In this document: positions 48,124-57,474 of the stretch, in pieces
Layout of the letters: each line of letters starts with the position of its first letter
Numbering within the stretch: position 1 is the stretch's first letter
Origin: CAVVDY01 sp963819645
Lineage (GTDB): Bacteria; Acidobacteriota; Terriglobia; Terriglobales; Acidobacteriaceae
Assembly (NCBI GenBank): GCA_963819645.1
Contig: CAWFWZ010000007.1
Coordinates: 81,722 to 145,721 of the forward strand
Direction: 5' to 3'
DNA length: 64,000 nucleotides
The notes under the pieces: model-generated
Told to the model about the DNA's origin: nothing
The model's input: only the letters and a program-made list of their open reading frames with translations
Databases searched by the model: none
Position numbers and translations under genes: made by a program

Positions 48124-48777
48124 ATGGACGAGCTACGATCAGCCAACGATTTCTCAGTCTCCCACTGGTACGCGCTGTTTGTGTGCAGCAATCAGGAAAA
48201 ACGCGTGGCCGCCTGCCTCACCAGCCTGAGCATTGAGCACTACCTGCCGTGTTACGCCTCGATCCGGCAATGGAAGGATCGCCGCGTAAAGCTCGATATG
48301 CCACTGTTCCCAGGATATCTGTTCGTGCGGCTGCCCTTGCGCGAGCGGTTGAAGGTACTGACCATTCGCCAGGTCGTCTCGCTGGTGGGCAAGAGGGATG
48401 CCCCGGCGGTAATCTCCGATGATGAACTTGCCGGAATCAGGGCCGGAGTCGAACACGGCAATGCTGAACCTCACGAATACCTTGAAGTGGGCCAGCGGAT
48501 CGTAATTATCGACGGCGTGATGCGCGGCATAGAGGGAATTCTGTTGACCATACGCAGCCGGGCCCGGGTCGTGATCTCTCTGCAATCGATCGGGCGAGCC
48601 TTCGTAGTGGAGGTGAGCGCAAGCTGCGTGCGTCCCCTGTCAGAGAGGTGCCAACCGCTCGATTGTTTCCCGCTGTCGCGGCCAGCGCCTGCGCTGAGCT
48701 GCACCGGCAATCCGCACCTATCGCAGGCGGCCCTTGTCTCTGCGGCATCGCCGCGCCGAATGATCGAAGGAAATTAA
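48124..48777 (+). CDS. NusG/UpxY-family antiterminator
   Basis: A 217-residue specialised NusG paralogue. The NGN domain has SHWYALFVCSNQEKRVA, CYASIRQWKDRRVKL, and the PLFPGYLFVRLPL core. The KOW domain has GQRIVIIDGVMRGIEGILL. UpxY and RfaH-type paralogues let polymerase read through long operons. The start at 48124 (MDELRSAND) is chosen over 48079. It ends 13 bases before the sheath gene, so it likely assists transcription of the 15 kb operon downstream. Confidence 0.9.
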   Translation: MDELRSANDFSVSHWYALFVCSNQEKRVAACLTSLSIEHYLPCYASIRQWKDRRVKLDMPLFPGYLFVRLPLRERLKVLTIRQVVSLVGKRDAPAVISDDELAGIRAGVEHGNAEPHEYLEVGQRIVIIDGVMRGIEGILLTIRSRARVVISLQSIGRAFVVEVSASCVRPLSERCQPLDCFPLSRPAPALSCTGNPHLSQAALVSAASPRRMIEGN

Positions 48778-48778
48778 C

Positions 48779-48785
48779 GAGGAGG
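48779..48785 (+). promoter_or_regulatory. Strong ribosome-binding site of the sheath gene
   Basis: GAGGAGG lies five bases before the ATG at 48791, one of the clearest Shine-Dalgarno sites in the window, as expected for a highly expressed structural protein. Confidence 0.8.
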
Positions 48786-48790
48786 CTCCA

Positions 48791-51328
48791 ATGCCCGTCA
48801 CCCCGACTTACCCGGGTGTTTACATTGAAGAAATACCCAGTGGAGTTCGCACCATCGTCGGCGTCGCTACGTCGATTGGGGCGTTTGTCGACTACTTCCC
48901 GCAGGGTCCCATGAACGAAGCGGTCGAGATTTTCAGCTACGCCGATTTCGAACGGATCTTCGGCGGACTCGACACTAACAGCGAGGCCAGCTACGCCATC
49001 CAGCAGTTCTTCCTGAACGGCGGGACAACGGCGTACGTGGTGCGCACGACCTCCGGCACCAGCGCGAATGCGGCCAAGTCGGCAGCGATCGTGTTGCAGG
49101 ATGGGGCCACCAACAACATCCTTCTCGTGACCGCGGCCAATCCTGGGCAATGGGGCAACCAGGTGCGAGTCGACATCGACTACGGGACGACCGACCCCTC
49201 GACGTTGTTCAACTTGACGGTGACCGAGGTCAGCTTCGCCAGCGGAACGACGACCGTGGTCGCCACTGAGACATTCCGCAACCTGACACTGGATTCGACC
49301 GAGACTGACTATGTGGTCGAGGTCGTGAACGCGCGATCGCAGCTCGTAACCGTGCAATCGCTGGGAACCAATGGACGGGCCGCCCAGAGCGGGACCACAA
49401 GCAGCGCCTTCTCCGCCCTGCAGCTCCGCCTCGAATGGCAACCAGGGACGGCGTTTGTCTTGGGCCAATTCATCGTCGATGCCAACGGGAACCTGCAAGA
49501 GGTCACAACGGCTGGGACAACGGGTGGCGGCCCGGCCCAGCCCGCATGGTCAACCACGCTGAGTAGCACCACGCCGGACGGAACCGTTGTGTGGACTTTG
49601 GTCTCGCTTGCGGTTGGCGTGGTTCCATTCTGGGCAGCAGGTCACGCATTTTCGGTCGGCGATCGGATCGTGGATTCAAATGGAAATATTGAACTGGTGA
49701 CGGTGGCAGGGACGTCCAGCGCCGGCCCTCTGGTATGGCCGATGACAGTTGGCACGACCCTCGCTGATGGCGGCGTCACCTGGAAGCTCATTCCGACCGG
49801 CACTGGAATGCTATTCCCCGCGTGGAGCGCTCAAGAGGCCTTTCCAGTAGGAGCGGAGATTGTCGATTCCAACGGCAACTTGCAGCGGGTGACGACGTCC
49901 GGCACCTCCGGTGGCACACCGCCAGGATGGAGCACAACTATCGGGAACCCCACGCCCGACGGAGGCACCACTTGGACATTGGTCTCGCCCACTCGACTTG
50001 CTTTCGACCTTACGGACACGATTAGCGTTACCTTGAACGGGAATCCTGCGTTCTCTACTCCCGTTCAATTGCTCGCCGCGGGGCCGCCCGCAGCCATCAC
50101 GGTGGGCTGGCTGGTTGCGACCTTGCAGGGCCAGATTCGCGCCGTCGATCCCAGTCTGTCGAATGCGACTGTGACCGTAGTGGGCAGCGCGAGCACCGAG
50201 GTGTTCCTGCAGATCAAGGCTGGGACGATGAATCCTTCCGACATGTTGCACCTGGCAGGGAGCCTCGCTGCAGACCTTGGGCTGACTGCTGCCGGTGCTA
50301 CCAACGTCCAGCAATATGCGCTGGGTTCGGGTACGGCGGCCGGAGCGCAGGCCTTGCCGGGAGGCGTTGCCAGCCCGGGAAGCAATGGAACATGGAATCC
50401 GACCACTGATGCGGCAGGAGTGGCACAGGGATCGATTGGCGATCAACTCTTGAAGACCGGGATGTACGCGCTGCTCGATGTCGACCTGTTCAACATCCTG
50501 TGTATTCCGGTGACCGCGCTACTGCCGGATACGGACGCTGCCCAGGTCGCCGCCAACGCGACGTCGCTGTGCACCAGCCGCAGGGCGTTCTACATTCTCG
50601 ATCCGCCACAGGAAGACGGCGATCGCGACACCGTGGATGGAATCATGAACTGGCTCGATCAGAACGGATCGCTGCGCAGCCGGAACGCGGCCGTCTATTT
50701 CCCGCGGGTCGACATCGCCGATCCGCTGAACAACTTCCGCCTGCGTCGACGGCGACCAGCGGCACGATGGCCGGCTCTATGCGCGCACCGATGTGGCGCG
50801 CGGCGTCTGGAAGGCGCCGGCCGGCACCGAGGCCAATCTCGTCGGCGTTCAGAGCTCGACTACAAGCTTGACCGACGGCGAGAACGGCGTGCTCAATCCG
50901 CTGGGCATCAACTGCCTGCGCAACTTCCCGGTCTACGGCATCATCTGCTGGGGCGCGCGCACGCTCGACGGCGCCGATCAGCTGGCGGCCGACTAGAAGT
51001 ACATTCCCGTGCGGCGGCTGGCTCTGTACCTGGAGGAGAGCCTCTACCGCGGCACCGAAGTGGGTGGTGTTCGAGCCGAACGACGAACCGCTGTGGTCGC
51101 AGATCCGCCTGAACGTCGGCTCCTTCATGCAGACCTGTTCCGCCAGGGCGCCTTCCAGGGGCACGACTCCGCAGCGATGCCTATTTCGTGAAGTGCGACA
51201 CCGAAACGACGACGCAGACCGACATCAATCACGGCATCGTCAACATCGTGGTCGGCTTCGCGCCGCTGAAGCCGGCCGAGTTCGTGATCCTCCAGATCCA
51301 GCAGATCGCCGGCCAGATCCAGGCCTAG
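48791..51328 (+). CDS. eCIS contractile sheath protein with inserted repeats (several frameshifts)
   Basis: Phage-tail-type sheath of about 845 residues. The N-terminus (YPGVYIEEIPSGVRTIVG, VATSIGAFVDYFPQG, FFLNGGTTAYVVR) is the classical family signature. Residues about 214-400 are an insertion of three tandem repeats of about 62 residues. The C-terminal part (TSGTMAG, GVWKAPAGTEANLVGV, YIPVRRLALYLEESLYRGTE, WVVFEPNDEPLWSQI, FAPLKPAEFVILQIQQIAG) is spread over all frames from 50740 on, with indels near 50745, 50777, 51060 and 51140 and a TAG at 50994-50996. The total length is a multiple of three. Confidence 0.92.
49430..49993 (+). repeat. Three tandem repeats coding an extra domain in the sheath
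   Basis: Units start near 49430, 49622 and 49808 and are about 190 bases each. The protein pattern is W-x-x-x-x-x-F-x-x-G-x-x-IVDSNGN-x-Q-x-VTT-x-GTSGG, then WSTT, DGGxTWTLVS. The repeats resemble carbohydrate-binding-module 5/12-like units seen in phage tail proteins. They probably form a knob on the sheath exterior. Confidence 0.8.
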
Positions 51329-51345
51329 CTAAGGAGAGACGGGCA

Positions 51346-51874
51346 ATGGCACAATTCACCGTCAACGCCACAACGCTTCGATCCGTACAAGAACTTCAAG
51401 TTCCGCGTGAAGTGGGACGGCCGCTACGTCGCCGGCATCAGCAAGTGCAGCGCGCTCAAGCGCACGACCGAGGTGGTCGAGCATCGCGAGGGCGGCGACC
51501 CGAGCACGAGCCGCAAGTCCCCGGGGCGCACCAAGTATCGATGCCATCACCCTCGAGCGCGGCGTCACCCACGACACCGAGTTCGAGGTCTGGGCCAACA
51601 AGGTGTGGAACTACGGGAGCGGCCCCGGCACGGAAGTCTCGCTGGCCAGACTTCCGCAAGGACATCATCATCGACATGTTCAACGAAGCCGGACAGAAGG
51701 TGATCTCCTACAAGGTCTACCGCTGCTGGGTTTCCGAATATCAGGCGCTGCCCGATCTCGACGCCAACGCCAACGCGGTCGCGATCCAGCACATCAAGCT
51801 GGAAAACGAAGGCTGGGAGCGCGACACTCGCCGTTACCGAACCGACCGAGCCGTCGTTCACCGTACCGGCGTAA
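51346..51874 (+). CDS. eCIS inner tube protein (frameshifted)
   Basis: T4 gp19-like tube protein. Pieces in different frames are MAQFTVNAT, KFRVKWDGRYVAGISKCSAL, KRTTEVVEHREGGDPSTSRK, TLERGVTHDTEFEVWANKVW and FRKDIIIDMFNEAGQKVISY, then VYRCWVSEYQALPDLDANAN. Joining them needs at least four indels and gives about 176 residues, the normal size. AAGGAGAG precedes the start at 51346. It lies directly downstream of the sheath gene, as in other eCIS loci. There is only one tube gene in the window. Confidence 0.9.
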
Positions 51875-53623
51875 TGAGAGGAGCAGGAGAAGCGCGAGTC
51901 GTCTTACGCAACGGCTGCTGGCAGGCAGGGAGATGCCTTCGCGAAGTTCGGGCGCGCGCGATCGGCGAGGACGACGAGGGTCTGGTGGAGCGAACTCGGG
52001 CGCCGCGGCTCTCCCACTGGAGCGCGACACTGCGGCTGCTGCGCGGTGCGTTCCGGGTCTGGAGCTCGCGAGAGGCGTTCGGTCAACTCTCGCTTGGGGA
52101 CCGGGTACTTTGCTGCTGCACGCGCGCCGCGTCACTTTCGGCGGTCAGATCGATTGCGCTCTGCGGTGTCCTCAGTGCGACGAGCGCATGGACTTTCAGC
52201 TTCAGATCGAGCGCCTGCACGGGTCGAGGCCGACACTGTCCGGCCCGTTTTTTGACGAGACGATGAGGCTGGCCGGGCGAGCGCTTTCGGTGCAGCCTTC
52301 GCGTTCCGTGCGGCGCGGATTTCGAAGAGGCGCTGAACCATCGCCGACAGACGGCCCAAGAGTCGGTTCAGACCTTGCTGCTCGCACTGTCGAATGGGTG
52401 CACGGAAGAAGAAGGGGGAATCGCAGCTTGAGCACATTCTTCCGCTCGAGCAGTGGCCAGAGGAACTTGCGCAGCAAATTTCCGAACGCATGGGAGAGTT
52501 GGACCCGCAGGCCGAAATCGTGTTGCAACTCCAGTGCCCGTCGTGCCGCCATCATTTCACGACTGCGTTCGATAGCGGCGAATACTTTTTTCGCGAACTG
52601 TCAGCGCGGCAAGACCGCCGCTACCGGGAAGTGCATCAGCTTGCCTTCGCCTATCACTGGAGCGAAGCCGACATTCTGAGCATGTCACCGCGGAAGCGGC
52701 AACGCTATCTCGATCTGCTGGCGGAGAATCTGGTGAGTGATTTTCTGTATCGCATGGTGCAAAGAGCCGCCGGAGCGCCCGATATGGCGCCCACGCCACA
52801 GCCGCCACGCCGGTTTCATTGGCCCGCGGTTGTGGACTCTCCGCTGATTCGCTCCAACACCTCTCGTCCGCCGTTGAATCCGACACTGCCGGGCGACGAA
52901 TTGGCGGACAGCGTGTCATCTCGGGTTGAGCAAGCGCGCGAACCGGCTTTGCCAGAGCAGGACCTGACCGCGAACGCGCCAGTGAACCTCAGCAGCAACC
53001 ACCGAATCACCTCGCTTCCGGCGGCTGAGGTGAAATTCTCTCAAGCTACCAACTCGCGAACTCACCCGCCGGCGAAAGACCAGACTTCTGAGCCCTCCCC
53101 TCAGGGCCAGGCAACGCCCTCACCAATGAGCGAGGCGGTCACAGATCGGTTTTACCCGAGCCGCCGCAGTCCGAAAGATCGGCCGACGCAACAACACGAC
53201 TCCCGCGCCCAATATCGTCCCATCGGGTGCAATCATCGACACACCCATCAGAATCGCAGCCATCTTCCGGAGGGTGAGGTAGACTCCCCTGCTGCAGGCG
53301 AATCTGCTTACCGGGCAATCGAGCGTGCAATTGCCGCCGTGGAGGGTGAAGCCCTCGACACGGCGCCGCGTCCATCGCGCAGCGCCGTGCCAACAAAAAG
53401 GGACACTTGGAGGTCACAACAGGCGCATTCGGTAGTTGCGTCGCAGCGTTTCGCCTCTCAGCCTTCGCCGCCTCCGGTGGAGGTAAAAATCGGCAGCGTC
53501 GAAATCGTGTTTGATCCTCCGGCGACCGCGTCGCAGCCGGCCCCCGCTCGCCCGGTTGGCTTCGCCGAATTCGTCGACCTTCGCCGCTATGCGACGCGCC
53601 CTTGGCCGTCAAGGAGCCGATGA
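51874..53623 (+). CDS. Zinc-ribbon protein resembling T4 baseplate hub assembly chaperone, with long tail (frameshifted)
   Basis: The gene starts in overlap with the tube stop (TAATG) and ends in ATGA overlap with the DUF4255 gene. Recognisable parts are AFGQLSLGD, a first Cys pair (CALRCPQCDERMDFQLQIER), and a second (LQCPSCRHHFTTAFDSGEYF) with LAFAYHWSEADILSMSPRKR and YLDLLAENLVSDFLYRMV. This matches the gp26-like chaperone group found in eCIS. The N-terminal 180 residues are badly frameshifted (51880-52400). A Pro- and Ser-rich region of about 270 residues follows, probably disordered. Confidence 0.6.
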
Positions 53624-54893
53624 GCACCTACAAGGCAATTCGCGCGGTCAGTTCCACCCTGCACGACCTCCTGGCCAACGAAATGCAAGATGGCCCGATT
53701 TCGGTCACGCTCCTACCGCCGGACATCGCGCCCACGACTGCCACCGGCAAGCGGATCAATCTCTATCTTTATTTGATCAGCGAAAACCAGTATCTGAAGA
53801 ATCAGGAGATTCTCGGAGAGGGATATCCAGGCGCCTACGGCAATCCTCCGCTGAGCCTGAACCTGCATTACCTCATGACCGGATTCAGTGACACCGAGGC
53901 GGGCGACGATCGCGACTTGTTCGCGCAAGAAAACCCTTGGCGATGCGATGCGTGTGATGCACGATTTCGCCATCGTGACCCACGACTCTCCCTACCTGGA
54001 CCCGGTTTTGCAACACGACTTCGAACGCGTCAAGATCTCTCTGCAACCGGCCAGCCTGGAGGAGTTCGCCAAGATCTGGACCGCGCTGCCACAAGCGAAT
54101 TTCCGCTGCTCGGTGGCGTACAACGTCACCGTAGTGCAGATCGAAAGCCAGCGCCTGCGCCGGCTGGCCGCTCCGGTGCTGACGCGGCGCCTGCATATGA
54201 CGCTGATGAATCGGCCGGAGATTGAGAGCGTCTATCGCACGCCCGCTCTGCCGGGTGATCCCATTGGAGATGCGCGCGCTGCGGTCGGACAATCACTGAC
54301 CATCATCGGGAGAGGATTCAAGGCGACTAAGACCTGGGTAAAACTCGGCAGCCTCGATCCCATCGGTGTCGTCCCCACCTCGGATGAGAGTATTCAACTC
54401 ACTGTTCCCGATGCGCAGTATCCGCGCCGATTTCGACAATCCTCTTCCGCGAGCTATCGCGCCCGAGGACCAGTTGCAACCGGGTGCACAGCTGGTGCAG
54501 GTGATCGTGCAGCGTCTCGGCGAAGGCGTCCAGGGCGGACTGGATCGCGGCGCGACGTTTACGGAGGCAGTCACCCAGTCATCCAGTCTGTCCGTATTCT
54601 TGCTCGTGCCCAGCATCACCGGCATCGCGCCGAACATCGGCAATTCGGGCACAACCCTCACGGTAAACGGCACTCGCCTCTTCGATCCTGACTTGAAGAG
54701 CTACGTCTATGTCAGTGACATTTCTATCGAAGTGCCACTGACTGGACCACAAACCGCCACCCAGATCCAGGTGTCTCTGGCGGGTCTTGCCACGGCTCAA
54801 CCCCCGCTTCATGTCAGTCCGCCCAACTATCCGGTTCGAGTGCAAGTCAACGGCGCTCTAACCATCGACTCCGTGGATTTCACGTATACCTAA
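53620..54893 (+). CDS. DUF4255 (Pvc16-like) cap protein with IPT/TIG domains (frameshifted)
   Basis: Predicted terminal cap protein of the injection tube. The N-terminal DUF4255 domain has STYKAIRAVSSTLHDLLANE, NLYLYLISENQYLKNQE and LNLHYLMTGFSD; the next frame holds MRVMHDFAIVTHDSPYLDPV. Two IPT/TIG-like domains follow (LTIIGRGFKATKTWVKLG; PNIGNSGTTLTVNGTRLFDP). Frame breaks lie near 53935 and 54420. Repaired length is about 424 residues. It starts in overlap with the preceding gene and ends one base before the ATPase start. Confidence 0.88.
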
Positions 54894-57145
54894 TGAGCGC
54901 AATCGAGACACAAAGCACCGAAGCGGCTTCGGTCGATTGGTCGACGGCAAACCAGGAGTACCTCCGGGCTGGATTGGTCCGGCTGCGGCTGCTGCTGGAA
55001 CGTCGCATACTCTGGTTGCGCAAAGTCTGGAAGCTCAACGTCGGCCAGGAGTCGCCGGGCTTTCAGGAACTCGTCATCACCGACGCAGAAGCCGATCTGC
55101 TGGTCAATGGTGACGAGATGGCCTCAGAGGCTAAATTCGACGAGCACGACGACGAAGCGCGTGCCATCTCGCGAAAGCTCTCCGAGTACCAAGTTGCGGG
55201 CGACGCGACCGACGGCGCAGGTGCAGGCCTTCCTGCGATGGAGATCGTGGCGCGGCTCTTTCATCTCGGACCGCTGGAGCGCGATGTGTTGTGGCTGTGC
55301 CTCGCTCCAGACATCGATCCCAGCTTCGAGCGCCTCTATGCTTACGTGCATGACGACGCCAGTCGCAAGTTTCCCACCACGAATCTCGCGATACAGGTTC
55401 TGGGATCTCTCTACTTTGCAGACAAGATGACAGCGCGGGAGCAGATCTGGGGACGGCTCGCTCCTGAGGCCCCGTTGTGCCGCTTCCGCCTGGTGCGCAC
55501 CGAGTGGACAGCGGGAGCGGGTTGGGGGAACGAGCCGCTGCGCCTCAATCGACGCCTCAGCAACTATCTGCTGGGCGTGAATTTTCTCGATGAGCAGGTA
55601 GCGTCGTTTTTGCGGCCGGTTGATGACACGGGCCCTCTGAGCGCCGCGCAAGATGAGATCGTCGGCCGCTTAGAGTGCCGTCTTCGCACCTGGAGCGACA
55701 ACGAACGAGCGCCCGCGGCCAACGTAGTGAGCCGTGAGCCAGGAACATCGAAGGCCATTGCGCGGCACCTGTGCGCCCGAATCGGGCTCACTCTGTATGC
55801 GCTTGATCCGGCGCGACTGCCGGTTTCACCCGCCGAGCGCCAGACCTGCTTCCGCCTGCTGGAGCGGGAATCGCTGTTACTTCCCTGCGCTTATTACGTT
55901 GAGTGTCCCGATGCGCGAGCGGCGAGCCTTGGAGAAGCGGGGCACGCACAAGCGCAACCGTTTGGCTGTTCGGCCGAGGATGCGTTGGATGTGGCGCATG
56001 GTATGCGCGCGATTTTATTTCTCGGCAGCCGCGAACCGTTGAGCGATGGTCGGTCTCTCATCACCGTGCTTGTGCCGGAGAGCGACGCTTTGACGCAGTT
56101 CGCCGTTTGGCAGACTCGTCTGGGGGATCGCATGCCGAGCAACACCAGCCGCGACTCTTTTTCTGGGAAGGTTGGGTGCAGCAATTTCGCTTCGCTCCGC
56201 AGCAAATTCATGCCGTGGTGCGTTCGGCCCTCGAATCCGCTAGCCTGCGGAACCCCGACGCACCGGTGTTAAGTCGAGGCAGATCTCTGGCTGGCGGCTC
56301 GCGGGCACGCGGTGCGCTCGATGACTGGGCTGGCGGAGAAAATCGAGGCAAAGCGCAGCTTTGACGATCTGATTCTCCCTTCTGAGGCCATGCAGCAGCT
56401 TCGCGACATTGCCTCTCAGGTCGAGCAACGCGATCGTGTGTACGAGCGATGGGGATTCGGCGCCAAAATGAGCCGCGGTAAGGGAGTCGTCGCATTATTT
56501 GCCCGGTCCGGCGGCACGGGGAAAACCATGGCGGCCGAAGTGCTCGCTCATCAGCTCGATCTTGACCTGTATCGCATCGATCTGGCGGGCGTGATCAGCA
56601 AGTTCATCGGTGAGACGGAAAAGAACCTGAAGCGGGTTTTCGACGCGGCCGAGCAGAGTGGAGCGATCCTGTTCTTTGACGAGGCCGACGCGCTGTTCGG
56701 GAAGCGCAGCGAGGTTCGTGACAGCCACGATCGTTACGCCAATATCGAGATCAATTACCTGTTGCAGCGCATGGAGGACTATCGCGGGCTGGCCATTCTC
56801 GCCACCAACCGCAAGACGCTGCTCGATCCGGCATTTATGCGGCGGGTGCGTTTTCTCATCGATTTTCCTGTGCCCTCGGCAGCCGACCGGGTGCGCATCT
56901 GGCGCGGCGTATTCCCCGCGCAAGCACGGCTGGAGGCGCTCGACTACGAACGGCTGGGGCGTATGGAAATCTCAGGCGGCAACATCAGCAACATCGCTTT
57001 GAACGCGGCATTCCTGGCTGCAAGCGAACAGGCGGCAATCGGCATGCATCACGTGCTCGCCGCCGCGCGCCGCGAATATTCCAAGATCGATAAGCTCATG
57101 CTCGAGTCCGAACTCGGACGCGACTCACGGGCGGCACGCCGATGA
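54893..57145 (+). CDS. eCIS AAA+ ATPase (frameshifted)
   Basis: A 751-codon protein. The N-terminal 400 residues contain an inactive-looking ATPase-like half; the C-terminal AAA+ domain has Walker B ILFFDEADALFGKRS, then YANIEINYLLQRMEDYRG, ATNRKTLLDPAFMRRVRFLI. The Walker A reads ARSGGTGKT where GPSGTGKT is expected; an inserted C and a missing A at 56498-56526 explain this. Frame breaks also occur near 56145 and 56270. The ATPase is found in nearly all eCIS loci and probably remodels assembly intermediates. It is coupled to the next gene (ATGA). Confidence 0.9.
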
Positions 57146-57387
57146 AGCCCACCCGGGTGGAGATTGGGCGAGTGGTGGTGCGTGGTGGCCTCTCGCATGT
57201 CGAGGGAGCAGCCTTGAGCAGGCTGGTTGCGGCCAACCTCACTCAACTTCTCTCGCGAGGAAAACTTCCGCTGAAGTCGCACGCCATACGCGCGGTGCAG
57301 GTGCATGCGGGGCCGCGGACGCAGGGAAATAACGTGGCCGGCACAGTTGCGCAAGTCCTGGATCGAAGCATTCGTGGGAAGAACTAA
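57142..57387 (+). CDS. Small conserved eCIS-associated protein
   Basis: An 81-residue protein with a basic N-terminus (KPTRVEIGRVVVRGGLS), a helix (ALSRLVAANLTQLLSRG) and a C-terminal GNNVAGTVAQVLDRSI. It overlaps the ATPase stop by four bases, so the two are made together. I do not recognise a domain. Small genes at this place are usual in eCIS loci. Confidence 0.72.
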   Translation: MKPTRVEIGRVVVRGGLSHVEGAALSRLVAANLTQLLSRGKLPLKSHAIRAVQVHAGPRTQGNNVAGTVAQVLDRSIRGKN

Positions 57388-57474
57388 GTCGTCTGCATGT
57401 TACTCGCTGGAGATTTTCGGGTTGCATTCTGAAATCGAACGTCGCATAGTTCGCAAAGGCGAGGTCAAGACGCA

